Assembly (NCBI GenBank): GCA_001464165.1
Contig: LNEX01000252.1
Coordinates: 1-26,463, forward strand
Origin: a bacterium Ga0077546
Lineage (GTDB): Bacteria; Cyanobacteriota; Vampirovibrionia; Obscuribacterales; Obscuribacteraceae
Direction of reading: 5' to 3'
Length of the DNA stretch: 26,463 nt
Shown: in pieces, positions 16,790 to 23,997 of the stretch
Layout of the letters: every line of letters starts with the position of its first letter
Numbering within the stretch: the stretch's first letter is position 1
Program-made: the position numbers and the translations under genes
Notes under the pieces: model-generated
Databases searched by the model: none
The model's input: only the letters and a program-made list of their open reading frames with translations
What the model was told of the DNA's origin: nothing

Positions 16790-18127
16790 CTAGTGAATGT
16801 GAATATTGGCGGTCTTGCGGTAAGCTTCCATTTTATCCCACTCTAGAACTTCTGGCTTGGCTTTAACCAGTTCATTCCAAGTGGTATGAGGCCTGCCAGT
16901 ATCAATCTCAACCATGGTGATGCAATCATCAACAGGGCAAACTCTTGAACAAAGGTCACAGCCGACACAATCTTCTTCGCGAACCACAGGCCATGCTCGC
17001 TCTTTCACTTCGTCAGTGATTTTCAACTCCTTCAAGTCAATACATTGGTGAGCGGCGTCATTGCAGGCAATGTAACAAAGATTACACTGGATACATTTAT
17101 CGTGATTGATACGGGCGACTGACTGGAAGCCAAGATCGAAGTCACCAAAGCTTGATACCCGAGGAAGAGACTTGCCGATAAAGTCATTACAGGTCTCGAA
17201 GCCTTTCTCTTCCATCCAATTAGACATACCTTCAATCATGTCTTCAACAATTCTGAAGCCCCAGTGCATAACAGCTGTGCAGACTTGAACTGAGGTTGCG
17301 CCCAGTAGCATAAATTCAACGGCATCGCGCCAAGTCTCAACTCCACCCATGCCCGATATCGGTAGCCGCGATTTGAGAATTTCAGGATCGGCCGCCACTG
17401 CACTAAGAAGATGCAGGGCAATCGGCTTTACAGCTGGTCCAGCATATCCGCCATGGCCACCCTTGCCGCCAACATTCGGTTGTAATTCGAAAGTATCGAG
17501 ATCAACCCCCATTACACTATTAATGGTATTAATTAACGAAAGGGCAGAAGCACCGCCCTTCAAAGCTGCTCTAGCAGGCAAAACAATATCAGTGACGTTC
17601 GGTGTCAACTTCACTATCACTGGCTTGGTGGCAACAGCCATAACCCATTCGGTGACCATGGCAGTATATTCAGGAACTTGGCCCATGGCAGACCCCATGC
17701 CGCGCTCAGACATACCATGGGGGCAACCAAAGTTAAGCTCAAAACCATCAATACCGGTTTCTTCTGTGCGTTTGATAATTTCTTGCCAAGCTTCCTTTTT
17801 CGACTCAACCATAATTGAGGCAATCACGGCATGGTGCGGGAAATTGCGCTTGACCTCGGCCATTTCACGGAGATTAAGGTCTATTGGTCGATCGCTAATT
17901 AGCTCAACGTTATTTAGACCAATAATTTTGCTGCCTTTATAGTCGATGGTTCCATATCGGTTACAAACGTTCAGCACTGGTGCACCAATTGTTTTCCAAA
18001 CAGCACCACCCCAGCCCTGTTCAAATGCTTTTTGAATCTGATAGGCAGAATTAGCTGGTGGAGCAGAAGCTAACCAAAATGGATTAGGTGACTTAATACC
18101 GCAAAAATCAATCGATAGATCTGGCAT
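16790..18127 (-). CDS. preA: NAD-dependent dihydropyrimidine dehydrogenase, catalytic subunit PreA
   Basis: Catalytic FMN and iron-sulfur subunit that reduces uracil and thymine to the 5,6-dihydro forms (first step of reductive pyrimidine degradation; reversible). The dihydroorotate-dehydrogenase-like barrel covers residues 1-335, with active-site loop LNFGCPHGMSERGMG holding Cys135, as in mammalian DPD and E. coli PreA. SLINTINS and the GKGGHGGYAGPAVKPIAL loop are also family marks, as is the phosphate-binding GMGGVE. The C-terminal ferredoxin-like domain carries two 4Fe-4S motifs: Cys345/348/351/355 (with CNDA after it, matching the DPD variant) and Cys387/390/393/397. Length (445) is typical. 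It lies 68 bases after preT, its partner, with which it forms the heterotetramer. Only a weak GGGA stands upstream of the ATG. Function is confidently assigned from motifs and pairing. Confidence 0.95.
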   Translation of the reverse strand: MPDLSIDFCGIKSPNPFWLASAPPANSAYQIQKAFEQGWGGAVWKTIGAPVLNVCNRYGTIDYKGSKIIGLNNVELISDRPIDLNLREMAEVKRNFPHHAVIASIMVESKKEAWQEIIKRTEETGIDGFELNFGCPHGMSERGMGSAMGQVPEYTAMVTEWVMAVATKPVIVKLTPNVTDIVLPARAALKGGASALSLINTINSVMGVDLDTFELQPNVGGKGGHGGYAGPAVKPIALHLLSAVAADPEILKSRLPISGMGGVETWRDAVEFMLLGATSVQVCTAVMHWGFRIVEDMIEGMSNWMEEKGFETCNDFIGKSLPRVSSFGDFDLGFQSVARINHDKCIQCNLCYIACNDAAHQCIDLKELKITDEVKERAWPVVREEDCVGCDLCSRVCPVDDCITMVEIDTGRPHTTWNELVKAKPEVLEWDKMEAYRKTANIHIH

Positions 18128-18195
18128 TTAAATTTTTCCCGAGATGTAAACGTAGGTATTGGCAGGGATAAAGATGAAATAAGGCTGAAATATTA

Positions 18196-19596
18196 CTAGC
18201 GTTTAGAAACGGCTTCAGCCAATGGTTTAGCTGCACCTAGCAATTGCCTAGCAATACTGGCAGCTGCAATTTTTCCGTCTTGCACAGCCATCACAGTTGA
18301 TGCCTCGCCGTGGCTTCTTACACAGTCACCGCCAGCAAATATTTTCTCGTGAGAAGTACGATTACCATCATCAACCTTGAGATAGCCTTTCACTTGCTCA
18401 ACACCAAAAGGTGCCAACATAGCCAGTACAGCGGATGGTTTGTTCTGACCAATGGCCTTTATCACCATGTCACAAGGCACCACAAATTCTGAATCACTAA
18501 CTGGCACTGGACTGCGTCGACCAGAAGAATCAGGCTTACCCAAATCCATGCGTATGCATTTAAGACCATCGACTTCACCCTTGTCGTTGCTCAAAATCTC
18601 AACGGGCTGCGTCAAAAACATAAAGCTGACGCCCTCTTTCAAGGCAAACTCATACTCAAAATGATAAGCCGGCATTTCAGCTTCGGAGCGACGATAAATC
18701 ATCGTGACCCGCTCAGCGCCTAGTCTTCGAGCGATGGTGGCACAGTCTATAGCGGTGTTGCCAGCGCCAATGACACAAATGCGCTGACCGTGCTTAATAG
18801 AATCAAGACTTTCGGTTTTTGTTTCTGCAACAAACTCAAGACCATCGAGTACACCAGTAAGCTGCTCGCCCGGTACTTCCATCTCAGGCACATTGCCCAA
18901 GCCAATGGCAAGAAACACAGCGTCGTGCTCTTCTATCAATTGATCAAAACTTAGATCTTTGCCGACTTCGATGTTGTTCTTAAACGTCACCCCTAGGTCT
19001 TCAATCATTTTCACTTCAGCCAAACTTACTTCAACTGGCTCACGAAAAACAACGATGCCATAGGTAGATAGACCACCAGACCACTTCTTCTTCTCATAAA
19101 CCGTCACTTCAAAGCCAGCCTTAGCCAGCTCACCAGCGCAGGATAGACCCGCAGGCCCAGCACCAACTACAGCAACTTTCTTGCCGTTCGGCTCTCCGGC
19201 CTTAAAGAAGCGAATGCCTTTTTCGCTAGCATAGTCAGTGGCGTAGCGTTGCAAGCGGCCAATAGCAATTGGCTTATGGTCGGCAGTAAGCACACAGTCG
19301 CCTTCGCAAAGTACATCGACAGGACAGACCCGAGCACAGGTAGCCCCCATCAAGTTGGATTCTAGAATTGTTCTAGCAGAGCCCTTGGTGTTACCCGTGG
19401 CAATCTTGCGTATAAAAGTAGGAATATCAATACTGGTAGGGCAGGCCACCATGCAAGGCGCATCGTGACAATAAAGGCAGCGGTTAGCCTCCAGCACAGC
19501 TTCTCTTGCTGAAAACGCGGGGTAAACTTCCTGAAAGCGCTCTTCCAGTGTAAGTTCCCAGGCCTTATATTTATTTGGCTTATAGTGCTCTGCCAT
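18196..19596 (-). CDS. preT: NAD-dependent dihydropyrimidine dehydrogenase, electron-input subunit PreT
   Basis: FAD and iron-sulfur subunit that takes electrons from NAD(P)H and passes them to PreA; homologous to the small subunit of glutamate synthase and the N-terminal half of DPD. The N-terminal helical domain holds two cysteine groups, Cys40/43/48/52 (CLYCHDAPCMVACP) and Cys87/91/97/101 (CARVCPVDVLCEGDC), the DPD arrangement. The FAD site is VVGAGPAGLSCAGEL (143-157), and the NAD(P) site is VIGAGNTAIDCATIARRLG (about 263-281) followed by YRR. The C-terminal IFAGGDCVRSHGEASTVMAVQDGK completes the FAD site. Length (466) fits PreT. GAGG stands a few bases before the ATG. The gene lies next to preA and downstream of the tandem-repeat and palindrome spacer, so it may have its own promoter rather than depend on readthrough from the ureidopropionase gene. 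Confidence 0.94.
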   Translation of the reverse strand: MAEHYKPNKYKAWELTLEERFQEVYPAFSAREAVLEANRCLYCHDAPCMVACPTSIDIPTFIRKIATGNTKGSARTILESNLMGATCARVCPVDVLCEGDCVLTADHKPIAIGRLQRYATDYASEKGIRFFKAGEPNGKKVAVVGAGPAGLSCAGELAKAGFEVTVYEKKKWSGGLSTYGIVVFREPVEVSLAEVKMIEDLGVTFKNNIEVGKDLSFDQLIEEHDAVFLAIGLGNVPEMEVPGEQLTGVLDGLEFVAETKTESLDSIKHGQRICVIGAGNTAIDCATIARRLGAERVTMIYRRSEAEMPAYHFEYEFALKEGVSFMFLTQPVEILSNDKGEVDGLKCIRMDLGKPDSSGRRSPVPVSDSEFVVPCDMVIKAIGQNKPSAVLAMLAPFGVEQVKGYLKVDDGNRTSHEKIFAGGDCVRSHGEASTVMAVQDGKIAAASIARQLLGAAKPLAEAVSKR

Positions 19597-19648
19597 GGTT
19601 CCTCGCCTAATTAGTCAAGATTTTTGTATTTAACTCTGGGGGTTCTGA

Positions 19649-19688
19649 AGTTTTAAAAATAGGTGTATATACACCTATTTTTAAAACT
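19649..19688. repeat. Perfect 40-bp palindrome upstream of preT
   Basis: Every base from 19649 to 19668 is complementary to its mirror in 19669-19688. The centre is GTATATAC, flanked by AGGT/ACCT and by TTTTAAAAAT/ATTTTTAAAA arms. There is no loop or spacer. It stands 53 bases upstream of the preT start. It could be a dimer-binding operator, or a hairpin in the RNA; as a terminator it lacks a distinct U-run after a GC-rich stem. Its right end (TTAAAACT) merges with the first unit of the adjacent tandem array. Confidence 0.85.
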
Positions 19689-19798
19689 GGGAGTACTTTC
19701 TTAAGACTGGAAGTACCTTCTTAGAACTGCAAGTACTTTCTTAAAACTGCAAGTACTTTCTTAAAACTGCAAGTACCTTCTTAAAACTGCAAGTACCT
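19687..19798. repeat. Tandem array, 20-bp unit, about 5.6 copies
   Basis: Units begin at 19687, 19707, 19727, 19747, 19767 and 19787 (the last partial). The commonest unit is CTGCAAGTACTTTCTTAAAA. The first two units vary most (CTGGGAG, CTGGAAG), and ACTTTC/ACCTTC alternate. The palindromic core AAGTACTT recurs every 20 bases, close to two helical turns. The array lies between the ureidopropionase stop and the palindrome before preT. There are no unique spacers, so it is not a CRISPR. Confidence 0.9.
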
Positions 19799-19848
19799 AG
19801 TGATCTATTTGGTGCTTTTGCTTTTTGGTCTTAGCCACTTGAGCCAAA

Positions 19849-20754
19849 TTAAAGCTTGACTAAGGTGTCGTAGGTCTCAGGTCTTCTATCGCGGAAGAAC
19901 TGCCAGGTATTGCGCACTTGTCTAATTTGATCGAGATCCAGATCAGCCACCAAAAGCTCTTCTTGATCACGGCTGGCACAAGCGACAATTTGACCACGAG
20001 GATCGCAGAAGTAACTAGAACCATAAAACTCACCGATGTTCCATGGTGCTTCTGTACCGACACGGTTGATAGCACCAACAAAATAGCCATTGGCCGCAGC
20101 ATGAGCCGGTTGCTCAAGCTTCCACAAATATTCAGATAAACCAGCCACAGTCGCCGATGGGTTGAAGACAATTTCCGCACCATTTAAGCCAAGGGCACGA
20201 GCACCCTCAGGGAAATGCCGGTCATAACAGATATAAACACCAATGGTGGCATAAGCTGTCTTAAATACTGGATAGCCAAGGTTGCCTGGCTTGAAGTAGA
20301 ACTTCTCCCAGAAACCTGGTGCTACGTGAGGAATATGATTCTTACGATACTTGCCTAGATACTCGCCATTAGCATCGATAACAGCAGCGGTGTTGTAATA
20401 GACTCCCGCTTGCTCTTTCTCATAAATTGGCACGACCAAAACCATCTGATATTTCTTGGCCAACTCTTGCATCTTCTTGATAGTTGGACCGTTAGGAATT
20501 TCTTCAGCAGTGTCATACCAACAAGTCTGTTGCTCAGCGCAGAAATATGGTCCGTTGAAAATTTCTTGATAGCAAAGAATTTTTACGCCTTTATCATGAG
20601 CTTGCTTGGTGTATTCAATGTGCTTCTTCAACATATTGTCTTTGATTTCTTCAAGCAATTTCTTGTCAGTGCCACCAGCTGGTGAAATCACTTCGTTCTT
20701 AGTTTGAATCAAGCCGCAGCGCACTACCCGTGAGTTGCCGTTATTGCTAGACAT
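19849..20754 (-). CDS. Beta-ureidopropionase / N-carbamoyl amino acid amidohydrolase (nitrilase superfamily)
   Basis: Carbon-nitrogen hydrolase expected to split N-carbamoyl-beta-alanine into beta-alanine, CO2 and ammonia, the third step of reductive pyrimidine breakdown. The nitrilase triad is intact: Glu64 in CYQEIFNGPYFC, Lys138 in GKYRKNHIPH, and Cys176 in VYICYDRHFPEGAR. The segments NPSATVAGLSEYLWKLEQPAHAAANGYFVGAINRVG (key residues W, E, H, N) and FYGSSYFCDPRG are those of the beta-alanine-synthase group. N-carbamoylputrescine amidohydrolase is the nearest alternative, and neighbouring preT, preA and the aminotransferase favour the pyrimidine role. Length (301) is normal and there is no signal peptide, so it is cytoplasmic. 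GAGGAG lies 9 bases before the ATG. It follows the aminotransferase gene by 52 bases. Confidence 0.9.
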   Translation of the reverse strand: MSSNNGNSRVVRCGLIQTKNEVISPAGGTDKKLLEEIKDNMLKKHIEYTKQAHDKGVKILCYQEIFNGPYFCAEQQTCWYDTAEEIPNGPTIKKMQELAKKYQMVLVVPIYEKEQAGVYYNTAAVIDANGEYLGKYRKNHIPHVAPGFWEKFYFKPGNLGYPVFKTAYATIGVYICYDRHFPEGARALGLNGAEIVFNPSATVAGLSEYLWKLEQPAHAAANGYFVGAINRVGTEAPWNIGEFYGSSYFCDPRGQIVACASRDQEELLVADLDLDQIRQVRNTWQFFRDRRPETYDTLVKL

Positions 20755-20775
20755 TCTTTTACACTCCTCAGTATT

Positions 20776-20819
20776 TAGTTCGGCTTAGGTTCGCCTTTAT
20801 CTAGGCTTAAGTTAGGCTT
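20776..20819. repeat. Degenerate tandem array, 11-bp unit x 4, across the aminotransferase stop
   Basis: On the minus strand the four consecutive units are AAGCCTAACTT, AAGCCTAGATA, AAGGCGAACCT and AAGCCGAACTA. The first unit encodes the last residues and supplies the stop codon of the aminotransferase gene; the rest lie in the spacer before the ureidopropionase ribosome site. Confidence 0.7.
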
Positions 20820-22075
20820 TGGCGTGCAACGTTATCTTTAGTGATGGTTAGCGGTGGCTTGATACGAATGACGTTACCCCACATTCCACCTTTGCCAATT
20901 ACCACACCTTCGTCTTTAGACATTTCAACGACGCGCATAGTCTCTTGAGTCAGTGGCACTTTGTTCTTATCGGCAAGTTCCATGCCTACCATTAGACCCT
21001 TACCGCGCACATCCCCGATCACTTCTGGGAATTGCTTCTGCAAATCTTTCAAGCCATCCATCAAATACTCGCCCACTACGCGGGCATTCTCCATCAACTT
21101 CTCTTCTTCGATGGTTTCAAGTACAGCTAGAGCCGTTGCAGCCGATACCGGGTTGCCACCAAAAGTATTGATAGTTTGCTTCTGCAAAGCTTTGGCTACA
21201 GCTTCTGTTGTGACAACAGCGCCAATTGGCAGACCGTTAGCTAGACCTTTAGCCATGGTGATAATGTCTGGCTGCACGCCATAGCTGCTGATACCAAACC
21301 AATGCTTGCCTGTGCGGCCAACACCAGTTTGCACTTCGTCAGCAATAAAGAGAGCACCGTATTTCTCTAGAATCTTCTTCACTTCAATAAAGTAATCGTC
21401 TGGTGGTGTAATGGCGCCGCCCACGCCTTGAATGGGTTCAGCAATCATCACCGCAGGCTTACCGCTAGTTTGTGACTGAATAACCCGCTCAACATCCTGG
21501 GCACATTCAAGGCCGCAGCTGTCAGGTGACTTTTTGAATGGGCAGCGGTAGCAATAAGCATTAGCGGCATAAGCCACACCAGCAGCTGGCATGGTATCTG
21601 GGCGCCAGTTGTGGTTAGCAGTCAAAGTCGAGGCCAGGTGCGATTCACCGTGATAAGAATGCTCAAGGGCAATCACTTCATGGCGACCAGTGGCCAAGCG
21701 GGCAAAGCGAATAGCCGCTTCATTAGCTTCAGTACCAGAATTGGTGATGAACGACTTGCCCATATCACCAGGGGTTATTTCAGCTAGCTTCTCGCCAAGA
21801 TCGACCATAGGTTGGGTCATAAATATAGTAGAGGTGTGTTGCAGGGTATTAACCTGGTTAACGGTAGCCTGCACAACCTTCGGATGGCAGTGCCCAACCG
21901 ATACGGTGACGATGCCGGCGAACATATCTAAATATTCGCGACCGGTTTCATCAAAGAGGTATTGACCTTTCCCTTTAACGAAGTGAGGTGGGTCAGCGTA
22001 CATTTGCTTAACACCAGGGATGATGAATTTCTCACGCTTCTTCTTAAGCTCTTCGCGATTCAAGGGAACTGACAT
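20807..22075 (-). CDS. Class III PLP aminotransferase (AGXT2/beta-alanine aminotransferase-like)
   Basis: Pyridoxal-phosphate enzyme, probably moving the amino group of beta-alanine (or 3-aminoisobutyrate) to pyruvate or a similar acceptor, the last step of this pathway. The AGXT2-like opening is YLDMFAGIVTVSVGHCHPKV. The phosphate-binding loop is SGTEANEAA (113-121), with SYHG (140-143), IAEPIQGVGG (211-220) and Asp246 in FIADEVQTGVGRTG; the Schiff-base lysine is Lys276 in TMAKGLANGLPIG. A four-cysteine loop (Cys175, 178, 187, 191) sits in the middle and could bind metal or form a lid. Length is 422; the end (ITKDNVARQSLT) appears about 10-20 residues short of the usual C-terminus, and its last codons come from a short tandem repeat. 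AAGGAG before the ATG is the strongest ribosome site of the cluster, making this the likely first gene of the operon. Confidence 0.85.
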   Translation of the reverse strand: MSVPLNREELKKKREKFIIPGVKQMYADPPHFVKGKGQYLFDETGREYLDMFAGIVTVSVGHCHPKVVQATVNQVNTLQHTSTIFMTQPMVDLGEKLAEITPGDMGKSFITNSGTEANEAAIRFARLATGRHEVIALEHSYHGESHLASTLTANHNWRPDTMPAAGVAYAANAYCYRCPFKKSPDSCGLECAQDVERVIQSQTSGKPAVMIAEPIQGVGGAITPPDDYFIEVKKILEKYGALFIADEVQTGVGRTGKHWFGISSYGVQPDIITMAKGLANGLPIGAVVTTEAVAKALQKQTINTFGGNPVSAATALAVLETIEEEKLMENARVVGEYLMDGLKDLQKQFPEVIGDVRGKGLMVGMELADKNKVPLTQETMRVVEMSKDEGVVIGKGGMWGNVIRIKPPLTITKDNVARQSLT

Positions 22076-22290
22076 TTATTTCTCCTTGGAAAAAACCAGG
22101 CCGATAAAAATTTGGAATATGACCGGCAACAAATAAACTGAGCTAACCGCCAGCCCGCGGGAAGCCCTTGCTGAACAGGGATGCCATAACTGAATAACTG
22201 AATATATCAAATGGTACTAATGTATCTTTTGTATAGTCAACATCTCGTAATTAATGCTAGTTAATGGAAGGCGATTGAAAAGAGATTATT

Positions 22291-22304
22291 TACAGGCACC
22301 TGTA
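22291..22304. promoter_or_regulatory. Inverted repeat TACAGG-CA-CCTGTA, possible operator
   Basis: Six-base perfect arms separated by two bases lie just upstream of the plus-strand -10 candidate at 22324-22329, at about the -35 position. The position suits a repressor or activator site for the acyltransferase operon, but arms this short occur by chance. Confidence 0.3.
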
Positions 22305-22323
22305 AGCCTGGGCCATCCTCTTG

Positions 22324-22329
22324 TATACT
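22324..22329 (+). promoter_or_regulatory. Possible -10 element TATACT for the MBOAT operon
   Basis: Five of six bases match TATAAT, placing a start near 22336 and a leader of about 40 bases before the ATG. The -35 region at 22300-22306 (CTGTAAG) is a poor match, so an activator or another sigma factor may be needed. Confidence 0.3.
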
Positions 22330-22378
22330 CACAGGTTCTTGCTGTAACTTCTGGCCAACGCTAGAAAATAGGAACCGA

Positions 22379-23953
22379 ATGATCTTCAGCAGCGTTCAAT
22401 ACCTGATCTTCCTGCCCGTAGTGGTATTTCTCTACTGGCGCCTCAATGGGCTACCTCGTCTGATTTTGACTGTGGTGGCAAGCTACGTCTTCTATATGAG
22501 CTGGCTGCCTATCTACGGCGTCTTACTGGCCTTGATGACTGTTGTCAACTGGGCGTTGTCGATAGGCATAGAAAACTGCCGCACCCCCGAGCAGTCAGCT
22601 GAAACAAACAGCGCAGCACTTCAGCCCGGACAGACTGCAGCAGATTCAACAGCAGAGCCAAGCAAACCAAAGTCAAAACCTAAATTGGTGGCCAAATACG
22701 ACCACCCTAAACTTGCCAAAGCTATGCTCCTTGTCGGCCTGCTACTCAACGTCGGCGCCCTTTGCTACTACAAGTACATCAACTTCGTCATTGAGAATAT
22801 CAGCGCAGCCGTTCACGCTGTGGCTCCCCTTATTTTGCCTCTCGGCATCAGCTTCTTTGTATTTGAATTCGTGCACTACTTGAGCGATGTCTATAAAGGC
22901 GACAAAGCAGTGCGTTCATTCTTCGAATTCGCCGCCTTCGCTGTCTTCTTCCCATCGCAAATCGCTGGACCAATCAAGCGCTATCAAGATTTCATCCCCA
23001 AACTGCGCAACCCCCTGCCGCTTACCAATCCTCTTATGATCGAAGGCACCAGCTTATTTATGCAGGGGCTCTTTAAAAAAGCAGCCCTGGCCGACCCCAT
23101 TGCCGCCATCATCGCTAAACCCTATGCCACCTTAGACCCTCTATCGTGCCCAGACGCTTGGATAGCCGCCTTCGGCTTTGTCATTCAAGTCTATTGCGAT
23201 TTCTCTGGCTACACCGACATGGGCCGCGGCTCAGCACTATTGCTTGGTATCAGACTGCCAATCAACTTCGACTTGCCTTTGCTCTCCACCGATATTTCAG
23301 TATTCTGGCGCAAATGGCACATGTCTTTGGGCAGTTGGCTGAGAGACTATGTCTATATTCCTTTAGGCGGCTCGCGGGCAGGCATCTGGAACCAGCACCG
23401 CAACCTCTTTATCACCATGGTGGTCTGCGGCATATGGCACGGCGCCACTTGGCACTACATCTTATTTGGCGCCACTCAAGGTATTGGCCTGATTGTGCAC
23501 CGCGAATGGTGCAGGGTCTTAGAAGGCGCTCCTAAACTGAAGCAAGCATGCGCTAGCCAAATTGGAACTGTCCTGGCAATTTTGTTCAATACAGTATTTG
23601 TAGTTTTGACCTACTCGATTTTCCGCTCACCAGACATTCCTCACGGCCTTAACCTCTGGGCTGGAGCTTTCAGCTTCCAGGGCGCAGCGACATTGATTGA
23701 ACCTCTCTGCAAATCAGGCGTCCTCGTGATTGGCGCAGCTTACTTTATATTCTGGCAAACAACTGAGTATCTGCGTCACCATCAATCTGCCATCGATAAA
23801 TTTATCAAGGCGCCCGCTCAAAAAGAAAATCAGGCCCCAGGTCAAGTCGTATTTTTGAACCCACTACGGCTGGCTACCTATACTGCTGCAGCCATACTGA
23901 TAGTGGCATCAAAGCCTCTTGAAGCAGTTCCTTTTGTTTATTTCCAGTTCTAA
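22379..23953 (+). CDS. MBOAT family O-acyltransferase (AlgI-like)
   Basis: Membrane-bound O-acyltransferase of the AlgI/DltB type, which passes acyl (commonly acetyl) groups across the membrane to modify an exported polysaccharide or other surface polymer. Ten or more hydrophobic segments. The AlgI marks are PLGISFFVFEFVHYLSDVYKG (154-174), FFPSQIAGPIKRYQDF (190-205), YCDFSGYTDMGRGSALLLG (272-290), FWRKWHMSLGSWLRDYVYIPLGGSR (309-333) and the active-site histidine His354 in GIWHGATWHYILFG. Length 524 is slightly above the AlgI norm because of a Pro/Ala/Lys-rich hydrophilic insert at about 66-108. AGGA lies 5 bases before the ATG. It is followed after 44 bases by an SGNH-type protein, the usual partner type for such enzymes. 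The polymer is unknown; no alginate or Dlt genes are present. Confidence 0.93.
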   Translation: MIFSSVQYLIFLPVVVFLYWRLNGLPRLILTVVASYVFYMSWLPIYGVLLALMTVVNWALSIGIENCRTPEQSAETNSAALQPGQTAADSTAEPSKPKSKPKLVAKYDHPKLAKAMLLVGLLLNVGALCYYKYINFVIENISAAVHAVAPLILPLGISFFVFEFVHYLSDVYKGDKAVRSFFEFAAFAVFFPSQIAGPIKRYQDFIPKLRNPLPLTNPLMIEGTSLFMQGLFKKAALADPIAAIIAKPYATLDPLSCPDAWIAAFGFVIQVYCDFSGYTDMGRGSALLLGIRLPINFDLPLLSTDISVFWRKWHMSLGSWLRDYVYIPLGGSRAGIWNQHRNLFITMVVCGIWHGATWHYILFGATQGIGLIVHREWCRVLEGAPKLKQACASQIGTVLAILFNTVFVVLTYSIFRSPDIPHGLNLWAGAFSFQGAATLIEPLCKSGVLVIGAAYFIFWQTTEYLRHHQSAIDKFIKAPAQKENQAPGQVVFLNPLRLATYTAAAILIVASKPLEAVPFVYFQF

Positions 23954-23992
23954 ATCTATTTCCAGTTCTAGCCGTACTTCCAATTCTAGAGT
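23939..23992. repeat. Tandem array, 18-bp unit x 3, across the MBOAT stop codon
   Basis: Units start at 23939, 23957 and 23975: TATTTCCAGTTCTAAATC, TATTTCCAGTTCTAGCCG, TACTTCCAATTCTAGAGT. The first contains the codons for Tyr-Phe-Gln-Phe and the TAA stop of the MBOAT gene; the others fill the spacer before the SGNH gene. On the minus strand the core TAGAACTGGAAATA resembles the 20-bp array near 19.7 kb. Confidence 0.8.
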
Positions 23993-23997
23993 AGCCA

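Larger units (their letters stand above)
22076..22378. other. 303-base divergent spacer between the pyrimidine cluster and the acyltransferase operon
   Basis: No open frame or RNA gene is seen. It should hold two divergent promoters. On the plus side TATACT (22324-22329) fits a -10, with a poor -35. On the minus side a TTGACT (reading 22239 to 22234) has no convincing -10 at the right distance. A direct doublet ATAACTGA x 2 lies at 22186-22201, and an inverted repeat at 22291-22304. The AAGGAG before the aminotransferase and the AGGA before the MBOAT gene mark the two edges. Confidence 0.6.

Noticed and set aside
17349..17942. 197-codon open frame on the plus strand opposite preA
   Set aside because: It is wholly antisense to the conserved PreA barrel and has no family motif or ribosome site. 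Long antisense frames are common opposite this codon usage.
18128..18195. Another 11-bp repeat array in the preT-preA spacer
   Set aside because: Only two units share TATTTCA and the third diverges; this is within chance for an AT-rich spacer.
19649..19688. Intrinsic terminator of the ureidopropionase gene
   Set aside because: The stem is AT-rich with no loop-forming centre and no distinct U-run beyond the arm. It lies about 160 bases past the stop, behind the array. A terminator role is not excluded but is poorly supported.
19687..19798. CRISPR array
   Set aside because: Units are contiguous 20-mers with no unique spacers, and no cas genes are nearby.
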